DNA of 64,000 nucleotides from Chloroflexota bacterium. GTDB taxonomy: Bacteria; Chloroflexota; UBA6077; FW602-bin22; JAMCVK01. Positions 56,835-64,000 of this stretch are shown one piece after another; within the stretch, counting starts at the first letter, position 1, and every line of letters starts with the position of its first letter. The stretch covers positions 43,399 through 107,398 of the forward strand of contig JAMCVK010000026.1 in NCBI GenBank assembly GCA_023475225.1, read 5' to 3'. Both the position numbers and the translations under genes were made by a program. The notes beneath the pieces are model-generated. The model ran no database searches. It saw only the letters and a list, made by a program, of their open reading frames with translations, and was not told where the DNA came from.

Positions 56835-57719
56835 CTATCGGCCTGCCCCTGCTCTTTCCCAGGCTAGCTGCACAGCTTCTTCCGTTAAGTACCGGCAAAG
56901 CTCCCTTCTGTACTCAGCGCTAGACCGGATATCTGTAATGGGATCGATCTCTTCTGAGGCCCTGTCGGCTGTTTCTTTGAGAGTATGGCTATTTAACTTC
57001 TTTCCCTCAAGAACCTCCTCTGCCCCTTTAACTTTGATGGGCTTCGCCGCAACCGAACCAAATACTATCCGGCAAGATTGGCACATATCCCCTTGCCGTC
57101 TTAGGACAACAGCCACGTTAATCTTGGCTATATCAGCGCTCACCCGGCCGATTTTCAGGAAGCTGCTTCCTGTATTGGTCGACAAAGGGGGTATATTGAT
57201 CTCTATCAGCAATTCCTTTGGCGATAGAACTGTTACTCCCGGCCCGATGAAGAACTCTTCTGCCGGAACGGACCTCTCTCCGTTAATGCTCCTCAGTGTG
57301 AACTCGGCACCGAAGGCGATGAGTGGTGGCGCTGTATCGGCGGCGGGTGAGGCGTTGCAAATGTTTCCCCCGATGGTGCCCATGTTCTTGATCGCCGGTG
57401 CAGCCATCGACCGCACGGCTTCAAAGAGGGCCACGTATTCTTCCTTGACCTTCGTTGATTTCTCGATTGCTGAAAGAGGCGTTGCTGCGGCGATCACCAA
57501 ACTGCCTTCGTCGAAGATCCCGCTCATCCCCTCTACTCTTTTGATATCCATGAGATATGCGGCATCCAATTTCCCAGCTTTCATTTTAACCAAAAGGTCT
57601 GTCCCACCGGCCAGGACTCTCATTTGGGGATACTCATCCAATAATTGAAGTGTCTGCGCAAGCGACGCCGGCGCAAAATAGTCGAACCCATTAGCAAGGA
57701 TTCTTGTATTTGTTGGCAA
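56835..57719 (-). CDS. Molybdenum hydroxylase FAD subunit (set 3)
   Basis: About 294 residues: FDYFAPASLAQTLQLLDEYP, VLAGGTDLLVKMKAGKLDAA and AIKNMGTIGGNICNASPAAD. The frame is open to 57926, but its first 60 codons are read through the intergenic repeat and are not protein-like. TTG at 57719 (with GAGG 9 bases upstream) or GTG at 57734 are the best starts. The repeat separates it from the large subunit by about 250 bases, so set 3 may be expressed unequally. Confidence 0.85.
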   Translation of the reverse strand: MPTNTRILANGFDYFAPASLAQTLQLLDEYPQMRVLAGGTDLLVKMKAGKLDAAYLMDIKRVEGMSGIFDEGSLVIAAATPLSAIEKSTKVKEEYVALFEAVRSMAAPAIKNMGTIGGNICNASPAADTAPPLIAFGAEFTLRSINGERSVPAEEFFIGPGVTVLSPKELLIEINIPPLSTNTGSSFLKIGRVSADIAKINVAVVLRRQGDMCQSCRIVFGSVAAKPIKVKGAEEVLEGKKLNSHTLKETADRASEEIDPITDIRSSAEYRRELCRYLTEEAVQLAWERAGAGR

Positions 57720-57769
57720 CTCTCCTCGCCTCACCAGATAACAAGTGTTCAATATCTTCTTCAAACCCC

Positions 57770-57985
57770 CGCCTGCGGCGGGCAGAGCCCTAGAACCTAG
57801 GTAGGGGCGAGGTCGCCTCGCCCCTCCTCCCTCCCTCCGGCGAGAGGGGGATTTGAAAGACCCTTGCCAAAGGGGCTGCGCCCCCTTGGAACCCCCATTG
57901 TTTTGGTCGATCCTCCCGAAGTTCATCTGGCTTGGGCAGAGCCCTAGAACCTCGGTAGGGGCGAGGTCACCTCGCCCCTACTCCC
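57770..57985. repeat. GC-rich intergenic repeat cluster, copy 5 (tandem)
   Basis: Two direct copies of GGGCAGAGCCCTAGAACCT followed by GGTAGGGGCGAGGTCG/ACCTCGCCCC occur at about 57780-57825 and 57936-57981, between set 3 FAD and large-subunit genes. Each contains a GGGGCGAGG...CCTCGCCCC hairpin also seen at 29.78 kb. The second copy runs into the stop of the large-subunit gene. Confidence 0.75.
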
Positions 57986-60330
57986 TTTTCGCTTAGTGCC
58001 TCGAGGACCTTTTCGGGAGTTATCGGAAGCTCCATAAATCTTACCCCTATGGCATCATAGATGGCATTGGCTATCGCCGCGGCCACAGAATTTAGGGCCG
58101 CTTCTCCTATACCCTTCGCCCCCAGCGGCCCCGTGGGTTCAAAGGTATCGGCCAGATAGACCTTGATGTTCCCCATCTTTGGCATCTCGCACGCTGTTGG
58201 TACCTTATAGTCCGTTATAAACCCATCGCATTTCAGCATCCCTGTGTCGCTATCATAGGCCGTTTCTTCCAAGAGAGCGTAGCCCAGCCCTCGGCTCAGA
58301 CCGCCAATCAGCTGCCCTTCAATAAGGTCTGGATTGATCGGGGTGCCGCAATCACCTAAAAGGGCGGCTCTCACCACGTCGATATGACCCGTCTTTATAT
58401 TTATCTCCACTTCAACAAAGTGGGTTACAAAGCAGGGTGGGCAATTCTTTTGCCGGTAACTGTCTGTTGAGGCTATAGTTCCCCAACTCTTAATTTGAGC
58501 AGTCTTGGCCACTTCACCAATGGTCAGGTATTTTTGCGGTAATCCCGTAGGATAAATAACTCCTTGGCCGAGCTCATCGTTGCGCTCCAGGGTCAAATTC
58601 TCCGGAGCCTCTTCAAAGATTCTGGCTGCAACTTCGAGCAACTTTTGTTTAACCTGCTGAGCCACGTGGTAGATGGCTCCGCCCCCACAGTATACGCCCC
58701 TGGTAGCATGCGTACATACATCGTAAAGGGTTGAGCGCGTATCTGCCGGAGAGATACCGACCATATCGTAAGGAACTTTTAATACCTCTGCCACGATCTT
58801 CGCCGCAGCGTCCCATGTACCACCGCCGTGGTCCATAAGCGGTGTGAGGAGGTCGACTGAGCCATCCTCATTTATCTTGACCGTTGCGCCGGAATAGTCG
58901 ATCACCTCACCCGGTTCGGGGCCTCCGGTCCCGGAGGTGTGAAATCCCCTGGCCACTCCAACGCCTCGTTTGATATAGGTGTCCCTGGAATTCGCCTCAG
59001 GCCTTTTGCCCCACTCGAAGATCTCCGCTCCCCTGCTCAACATCTCTTCAACGCCGCAACTTCTTATTATCGATCTAACCGTTGGCCCCTGCCCCCAGAA
59101 TTCATCGCCCACCCCAACGTAGTTTCTTAGTCTCAGTTCTATGGGATCCAAGTGAAGCTTTTCGGCCAACTCATCCATCAGACACTCGACGGCGAAATTG
59201 ACCTGGGGATTCCCATATCCCTGCATAGCACAAGATGGCACTTTGTTGGTGTAAACTGCTTTACCTTCGAACTTGAGGTTGGTGTACTTGTATAACGAGG
59301 CAAACCAGCCGGCCATACACCCCAAGAGAGGATAAGCCTGAACATTATGGGCACCAATGTCAATGATTACCTTCATATGACCAGCTACAAGCCGGCCATC
59401 TTTCTGTGCCCCCAATTTTAACCTGATCCTGGCCGGATATTTGGCATGGTCATACAGATCATCTTCTCTACTGCTGACCAGTTTGACCGGACGCCGTGCT
59501 TTTAAGGCTAGACCGACACAGATCGGTGTAATCGAATTCATTTGAATGCTAGAACCGAATGACCCTCCAATAGCAATTCGCTTAACGTTCACCTTGTGTA
59601 GCGGAATCCCAAAAAGCCAACCTAACAGCTGGCGAACGTTGTGGATTGTTTGGGTAGTAGTCCAGACCGTGATACCCCCATCAGGCTCTGGGGAGCAGAC
59701 AGCCGATTTAGTTTCCATTTGAAAATGATATACTCGTTGCAGGCTGAAATCTCTTTCCACGGTCACATCGGCTTCGGCAAAACCTTTGTCTACATCGCCT
59801 CTGGCGATGTCTCTGGTGCAAGCGACGTTACCGAAGATCTCAATCTCTTCATCCCCTAGGAACACCGTTTTATATAAGTCGACCGAATCAGGTCGCATCG
59901 CTGCCACTGGATCATATACTGCGGGGAGCTCCTCATACTCAACCCGAATCCTCTGTAAGGCCTCGAAAGCCTCTTCTTCGGTCTCAGCGGCCGCTGCGGC
60001 CACAGCCTCTCCCACGTGTCGCACCCTCTTGGGAAGGACTGTTCTGTCCCTATAGGTTTTTTCTGGTATACTGACGGTCCGCTCGTTGTACGTGAGCATC
60101 GGAACGTCGTCGAAGGTCAGACAGACAGCGCCCATCGCCTCAGCTGCGCTGACGTCGATGCTTCTGATTTCGGCGTGTGGGTAAGGAGAGCGCAAAACAG
60201 CGGCATACATCATGTCAGGCAAGATTACATCGGAGGTGTAGATCTCCCTACCACTCACCTTGGCCAGGCCATCTTTCCTGGTGAGGGATTTGCCCACCAC
60301 CTCAAATTTTCGGTGCCCCATCCCAGTCAC
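57967..60330 (-). CDS. Molybdenum hydroxylase large subunit (set 3)
   Basis: A 787-residue large subunit. VVGKSLTRKDGLAKVSGREI opens the hammerhead domain. The first cofactor loop is AIGGSFGSSIQMNSITPICV, where sets 1 and 2 have GGxFGGKxD. The catalytic Glu region GPLGAKGIGEAALNSVAAAI is conserved, and DHGGGTWDAAAKIVAEVLKV replaces the usual GQGxxT-type text. The divergence suggests a different substrate. The start is GTG at 60330 (AGGTG 7 bases upstream), or ATG at 60321. It is the first gene after the PucR regulator and opens the 17-kb leftward cluster. Confidence 0.92.
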   Translation of the reverse strand: MTGMGHRKFEVVGKSLTRKDGLAKVSGREIYTSDVILPDMMYAAVLRSPYPHAEIRSIDVSAAEAMGAVCLTFDDVPMLTYNERTVSIPEKTYRDRTVLPKRVRHVGEAVAAAAAETEEEAFEALQRIRVEYEELPAVYDPVAAMRPDSVDLYKTVFLGDEEIEIFGNVACTRDIARGDVDKGFAEADVTVERDFSLQRVYHFQMETKSAVCSPEPDGGITVWTTTQTIHNVRQLLGWLFGIPLHKVNVKRIAIGGSFGSSIQMNSITPICVGLALKARRPVKLVSSREDDLYDHAKYPARIRLKLGAQKDGRLVAGHMKVIIDIGAHNVQAYPLLGCMAGWFASLYKYTNLKFEGKAVYTNKVPSCAMQGYGNPQVNFAVECLMDELAEKLHLDPIELRLRNYVGVGDEFWGQGPTVRSIIRSCGVEEMLSRGAEIFEWGKRPEANSRDTYIKRGVGVARGFHTSGTGGPEPGEVIDYSGATVKINEDGSVDLLTPLMDHGGGTWDAAAKIVAEVLKVPYDMVGISPADTRSTLYDVCTHATRGVYCGGGAIYHVAQQVKQKLLEVAARIFEEAPENLTLERNDELGQGVIYPTGLPQKYLTIGEVAKTAQIKSWGTIASTDSYRQKNCPPCFVTHFVEVEINIKTGHIDVVRAALLGDCGTPINPDLIEGQLIGGLSRGLGYALLEETAYDSDTGMLKCDGFITDYKVPTACEMPKMGNIKVYLADTFEPTGPLGAKGIGEAALNSVAAAIANAIYDAIGVRFMELPITPEKVLEALSEKGVGAR

Positions 60331-60434
60331 GCAACTGCACCTATGAGTTCATCGAAAAATAGACTGTGCTACGATACGCTGATTGAGTTCTGCAAAGAGA
60401 AGCATAGCAGAGAATTGTGGGGAAATATATCGAT

Positions 60435-60478
60435 ATTATAGATGATTTAGGAGGGTAATTTTAGTACATAATGTATTA
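60435..60478 (-). promoter_or_regulatory. Promoter of the hydroxylase cluster with upstream dyad
   Basis: On the minus strand a perfect TATAAT -10 box lies at 60440-60435, without a good -35. An imperfect dyad TAGTACAT-A-ATGTATTA (60462-60478) sits at the expected -35 position and just upstream, overlapping the pucR-type stop codon. This is the geometry of an activator site. Binding by the PucR-family protein is an inference. Confidence 0.45.
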
Positions 60479-62188
60479 AGACACTCGCAGGTCGAGCATC
60501 TGTTTGATCCTTAGGGCGAGGCTCAGGTTGAGTCTCACCTCTGGATCTTCCAGGTTCACGCCGAGGATCTCCTGGATGCGTTTGAGCCGGTAGAGGAGAC
60601 TACTTCTATGGATATGCATCTTCTTGGCCGTCGCTTCCTTATGTCCGTTCATCTCCAGGTAGCTTTGCAGAGTGCAGAGAAGATCCTTATCCCTTCCCTG
60701 ATCGTAACGTATGAGCGGGCCTAATACCTCTTCGACGAAGGCATCAATCGCCTCCACGGAGGGGATCTCGCAGAGAATCCTGTTTATGCCCAGATTGGCG
60801 TAGAAGGTGAGCCGATTATTGCCGTAAATGTTCTGGCTGGCGTGTAAGGCGATCTGGGCCTCCTGGTAGCTCTTGAGCAGTTGCTCGGGCTCCCTATACA
60901 CCCGGCCTACACCGATGGAGACGGAGATCTCCTGGAGGTCACTATTTATCTCCTGGAAAAGCTGCCTAGTGGTCTTCTGCAATTCATCCTCGGGGTCTGG
61001 GCCAGAGAGCTGGAGCAGGATGATCACGCTATCGCTTTTCTGGAGGGATAGATGGGGTAGGCGTCGCCAGCGGAAATATCTTCGGGTGAGGGCGAACAGT
61101 CTCTCCTTCATCCGTTGGATACTTTTCTCGCTTTGCATCTGCCAGGGGTGTAGCTGCAGATCGTCGATATCTATAATAAGAATGGCCCCGGGCTGGGTGA
61201 GGTCGTACTGTAAAAGGGAGGCCCGATGGGTCATCTGGGCGGCTGAGAAACGGCCGATGAGCAGGTCCTCGAGAAGGTCCCCTTCTATCTTACTGGTGGC
61301 TTGGGCCACGGCCCGCTGCTTCAGCAGCTCGAAGCAGGCCAGCGTAGCCCCATGTTGAACGGCGATCAGGTCCAGCTCTTCGAAGGGTCGCCTCTTCTCC
61401 TCGACGATGATATAGCCATAAGGCTCCGTACCAATCGATAGCTCCGAAGCAATATAACGGCTTATCTTTCCCTCCCTATTCGCCTCCTGAATGAGTGGCT
61501 CTCGCACTATCGATTTGGGCAGGGAGGTCTTTATCTCCTGGTATTTGCGGATAATCTCGGCGGGGCACTCGGCGGCCAGGCGATATTCCTTGCCCTTCTC
61601 GCCATCGGCCGTGCAGGCGTAGAACAGGGCTTGACTGAGCTTATTCTCGACCCAGACCGGATTGCCGACCAGCTCGGACAGGGTCTCGACGATGGTATCA
61701 ATCTTCTCTTCGTTTAAGGCGATAGTGGTGAAATATTCGTGAATCTCCTGGGAACGCTGGAGAAGATAGAGCTTATGATTATAGATATCCATCAAAATGG
61801 GGTCCATAATGTCCGCGTAGGCTAAGTCGGGTGGCAGCTGGATGAGCGGAAGGTTAAAATGATTGGACTGAGCGATCATCTCCGGGGGCATGGATTGAAG
61901 GTATTTACTGGGCTTGAAGCCCAGGGCGGCCACCTGTTTCCTGGCCAGGTGTTCGATGAGGCAGTCCTTCAGATGGGGGTCGTTGGCGATGGCGTAGGCC
62001 GCGGTGAGCAGGAGCTCTCCACCCCGTAGCCAGTCAGCCACCTCTGGCACCTCCATAATATTAACCCAGGTGACCCTATTGTCCAGGCCGGCGTGGCCGG
62101 CGATCACCCTGGCCTCCGACAGCACCTTAAGCTTCAGTATCTCTCTGACCGTACGATGCGTGGTCAACGACATCCTTCTTTTGGGCAT
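60476..62188 (-). CDS. PucR-family transcriptional regulator
   Basis: A 570-residue regulator: N-terminal PucR domain (VREILKLKVLSEARVIAGHA, RVTWVNIMEVPEVADWLRGG), central GGDEF-like CdaR part (LLEDLLIGRFSAAQMTHRAS, ISVSIGVGRVYREPEQLLKS) and C-terminal HTH_30 (LQSYLEMNGHKEATAKKMHI, then HRSSLLYRLKRIQEILGVNL). PucR in Bacillus activates purine catabolism; related proteins control other catabolic genes. It sits immediately upstream of the three hydroxylase sets on the same strand. GGGAG precedes the ATG. Confidence 0.92.
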   Translation of the reverse strand: MPKRRMSLTTHRTVREILKLKVLSEARVIAGHAGLDNRVTWVNIMEVPEVADWLRGGELLLTAAYAIANDPHLKDCLIEHLARKQVAALGFKPSKYLQSMPPEMIAQSNHFNLPLIQLPPDLAYADIMDPILMDIYNHKLYLLQRSQEIHEYFTTIALNEEKIDTIVETLSELVGNPVWVENKLSQALFYACTADGEKGKEYRLAAECPAEIIRKYQEIKTSLPKSIVREPLIQEANREGKISRYIASELSIGTEPYGYIIVEEKRRPFEELDLIAVQHGATLACFELLKQRAVAQATSKIEGDLLEDLLIGRFSAAQMTHRASLLQYDLTQPGAILIIDIDDLQLHPWQMQSEKSIQRMKERLFALTRRYFRWRRLPHLSLQKSDSVIILLQLSGPDPEDELQKTTRQLFQEINSDLQEISVSIGVGRVYREPEQLLKSYQEAQIALHASQNIYGNNRLTFYANLGINRILCEIPSVEAIDAFVEEVLGPLIRYDQGRDKDLLCTLQSYLEMNGHKEATAKKMHIHRSSLLYRLKRIQEILGVNLEDPEVRLNLSLALRIKQMLDLRVS

Positions 62189-62260
62189 CTACGGTCTCCC
62201 TTCCGCTAACAAAGGTACGCTCGCTTCGGTCCTGTTCCCTCTTCGAGGATATCCTTCATC

Positions 62261-63103
62261 TTAGCGCGGTGGTCTGGGAGGAATTGGCTCCCGATGATAG
62301 GGTACAGGGATATACTGTACGGAGGGGCGTCGTTGCGCTGGTTGTGGGTACAGGTCCATCAAATCGTACACCTCTTTAGGCAGGCCGTTGTTCACCGGCA
62401 GCCCTAGAGCCCTGGCCTCTTCTAGGGTAATAGGATAATCATGGGTCCATTTACCAGAGCTCAGCGTTTGGGCTACCTCGTTCGCCTTCTCTTCGGGCAT
62501 ATTGTTGCTTATCAGGATCTCCTTAACCGCTTGATGCACCTGAGTCATGGCCTTCCTGGCCACGTCGGCCAGGATCAGGGTTTTATCTTCTATCTCCTTG
62601 ATCGGCTTTTTGGCCAGGACCTCCAGCAGGGAGACGGCCGGGTATTCGCCGAGCTGGGGGTCGACTGGCCCCAAAACAGCATTCTCATCCATAATGATCT
62701 CATCGGCGGCCAGAGCGATAAGGGTGCCGCCGGACATAGCGTAATGGGGCACGAACACGGTCACCTTTGCCGGGTGACGCATGAGGGCGTGGGCTATCTG
62801 CTCGGCGGCCAGGACCAGACCACCAGGGGTATGGACAATGAGGTCGATGGGCATATCCGGCGGTGTGAAGCGGATAGCCCTCAGTAGCTGCTCCGAATCA
62901 TCGATGTCGATGAAGCGGGTAAGAGGGATGCCCAAAAAGGCGATGGACTCCTGGCGGTGAATCAGGGTGATCAACCGACTTTGTCTCTGCCGCTCTATCC
63001 TCTGCATCAGGCGTATGCGGGCCATAGCGAGCAGGCGTTGCTGGAGCATAGGCGTCAGGCTGACGATGATGATAAATAGCCAGAAAAGGTCGAAGATACT
63101 CAT
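62261..63103 (-). CDS. Membrane-anchored ClpP-class serine protease (SDH/SppA-like)
   Basis: A 280-residue protein with one N-terminal membrane helix (IFDLFWLFIIIVSLTPML) and a ClpP/crotonase fold of the serine-dehydrogenase-proteinase (SDH_sah) family. IDLIVHTPGGLVLAAEQIAH and the probable nucleophile Ser in VPHYAMSGGTLIALAADEII are visible, with GPVDPQLGEYPAVSLLEVL after them. The Pro/Arg-rich tail is variable. GAGGTGG precedes the ATG. It probably degrades membrane or envelope proteins. It is 72 bases upstream of the PucR gene on the same strand, without an obvious functional link. Confidence 0.88.
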   Translation of the reverse strand: MSIFDLFWLFIIIVSLTPMLQQRLLAMARIRLMQRIERQRQSRLITLIHRQESIAFLGIPLTRFIDIDDSEQLLRAIRFTPPDMPIDLIVHTPGGLVLAAEQIAHALMRHPAKVTVFVPHYAMSGGTLIALAADEIIMDENAVLGPVDPQLGEYPAVSLLEVLAKKPIKEIEDKTLILADVARKAMTQVHQAVKEILISNNMPEEKANEVAQTLSSGKWTHDYPITLEEARALGLPVNNGLPKEVYDLMDLYPQPAQRRPSVQYIPVPYHREPIPPRPPR

Positions 63104-63459
63104 TTTCCACCTCGGTCATAGTAGTATGGGTTGAATATAACATATAAATTATGTATCTGTCGATGGTGGCCCTCATCCCCTCTTGCCCTCTCCTTGACCT
63201 CCCTACGCTTAGGAGAAGGAGGAAAGGGAGGCTGGCGATACCCCAGACCCTGCCTGTGAAAGCAAACAGGCAGGATAGCCGGGGAGAACCTCCCTCAGAG
63301 TGCTGGAAATCCCCGCTGAGCGGCTTACTCCAGGAAGGCCGCCGTGCTGCTCGTCTCGATGCGTGTGGCACCAGCAGCAACCGAGTCATATCGACGTGTT
63401 GATTCTATGGCCGCCGAGTGCTAATATGTCGCCAAGCTATCCGGGGTTAAAGGAGCGCA
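63104..63459. other. Intergenic gap without recognised gene
   Basis: A 356-base gap between divergent genes. It begins AT-rich (minus-strand TATATT near 63135, a possible -10 for the protease gene) and continues with CTCATCCCCTCTTGCCCTCT-type sequence related to the intergenic repeats. I see no RNA gene or conserved frame. Confidence 0.5.
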
Positions 63460-64000
63460 ATGATGAAGACGCGGTTGACCCTCGTAGCCCTGCTGGTTAT
63501 CACCATCGCTTTGCCGCTTCTCCTGCCGAACAGTGCCCCATCCGCTGTGGCCCAATCGCCCCCTCTTTCTCCGGCTGGCACGCCCCCAGGTGCAGGCCCT
63601 ATCTGGGGCCTGCCTCGGGGGATGCCTGCCAGCGGGCACGATGCCCAGGGTGGCGCGTGGCAGAGTGATCCAAGCGGCGACAGGATCCTGCACTACAGTA
63701 ATAGAAGGTGGCGGAGTGTCCCCAGCCCAACGCGCAGTTATTTGCATGCCGTGGCCATGGTCTCGGCTGCTGAGGGCTGGGCTGTGGGATACGGTGGCGT
63801 GATCCTGCACTACAGCAGCGGGAGCTGGGGGAGTGTCCTCAGCCTAACGGGCAACACGCTGTATTCCGTGGCCATGGTCTCGGCCGCTGAGGGCTGGGCC
63901 GTGGGATACGGTGGTGTGATCCTGCACTACAGCGAGGGGAGCTGGCAGAGCGTCGCCAGCCCAACGAGCAATGGTCTGAGTTCCGTGGCCATGGTCTCGG
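63460..64000 (+). CDS. Secreted repeat protein with 39-residue repeats (N-terminal part, cut by window edge)
   Basis: From ATG at 63460 (AAAGGAG upstream) the frame stays open to the window end, 180 codons. A signal peptide (LTLVALLVITIALPLLLPNS, then APSAVA) is followed by a Pro/Gly-rich linker. Repeats follow with the pattern AVAMVSAAEGWAVGYGG, then VILHYSxGSWxSVxSPT. The DNA period is exactly 117 bases (63751, 63868, 63985). The GWAVG..G.ILHY pattern is like BNR/Ycf48-type beta-propeller repeats, so an extracellular or surface propeller is likely. The near identity of the repeat DNA indicates recent duplication. Confidence 0.8.
   Translation, partial: MMKTRLTLVALLVITIALPLLLPNSAPSAVAQSPPLSPAGTPPGAGPIWGLPRGMPASGHDAQGGAWQSDPSGDRILHYSNRRWRSVPSPTRSYLHAVAMVSAAEGWAVGYGGVILHYSSGSWGSVLSLTGNTLYSVAMVSAAEGWAVGYGGVILHYSEGSWQSVASPTSNGLSSVAMVS

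Noticed and set aside
57720..57926. N-terminal extension of the set 3 FAD subunit
   Set aside because: The extra codons are translation of the intergenic repeat (Arg/Gly/Pro-rich) and have no family resemblance; the protein proper begins near 57719.

Overview
The window reads as a piece of an anaerobic bacterial chromosome, most likely Chloroflexota (inference). Support: several binding-protein lipoproteins carry the long Pro/Thr/Ala linker after the lipobox Cys seen in that phylum, an NrpR-type regulator and an archaeal-style three-part glutamate synthase are present, and an Hdr/Mvh complex occurs without any methanogenesis gene. Coding density is high, with GTG and TTG starts and many ATGA overlaps. 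No rRNA, CRISPR array, complete insertion sequence or prophage is visible.

Layout. 0-0.5 kb: end of a MNT/HEPN toxin-antitoxin pair. 0.6-10.2 kb (- strand): a catabolic cluster (Gfo/Idh/MocA oxidoreductase, TIM-barrel isomerase, small barrel protein, phosphotriesterase-like hydrolase, nitrilase-like amidase, peptide-type ABC importer without ATPases, cupin) headed by a leaderless Lrp/AsnC regulator. 10.4-13.5 kb (+): sensor kinase with a periplasmic CxxCH haem motif, plus an OmpR-type regulator. 13.7-21.9 kb (+): complete hdrCBA-mvhDGA operon with maturation protease. Its HdrA carries an inserted GltD-like NAD(P)H module, and its hydrogenase large subunit has an in-frame UGA at the second Cys of the N-terminal CxxC motif, followed by a bSECIS-like hairpin. 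22.0-26.8 kb: NrpR-like regulator facing the split glutamate synthase. 27.3-32.8 kb (+): DUF4349 lipoprotein, orphan sugar-type binding protein, and a nucleoside cluster (phosphorylase, MtnA-like isomerase, nucleoside hydrolase). 33.2-34.6 kb: seven tRNAs with two small protein genes, followed by decayed recombinase and AbiEii remnants. 35.4-37.8 kb: AmmeMemoRadiSam system. 37.9-43.0 kb (-): branched-chain amino-acid-type ABC importer. 43.3-60.3 kb (-): a long cluster with three molybdenum hydroxylases (one with its large subunit split in two), a PreA-like flavoprotein, a DUF6282 hydrolase, an M24 hydrolase and a fumarate-reductase-like flavoprotein with a 2Fe-2S partner, preceded by a PucR-family regulator. 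62.3-63.1 kb: membrane-anchored ClpP/SDH-type serine protease. 63.5 kb to the end: start of a secreted 39-residue-repeat protein.

How it fits together. The centre couples H2 oxidation, ferredoxin and thiol or NAD(P)H chemistry (Hdr/Mvh) to a redox-sensing two-component system. A PhoP/PhoB-like direct repeat lies where the -35 box of the hdr promoter should be. Nitrogen assimilation (GOGAT) sits beside its probable regulator NrpR. The right half looks like catabolism of an N-heterocycle such as a purine, pyrimidine or pyridine derivative: ring hydroxylation by Mo enzymes, ring reduction by the PreA-like protein, ring opening by amidohydrolase-type enzymes, with transport by the Liv system. The substrate cannot be told from sequence. 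A GC-rich, hairpin-forming intergenic repeat family recurs between operons from 29.7 to 58 kb.
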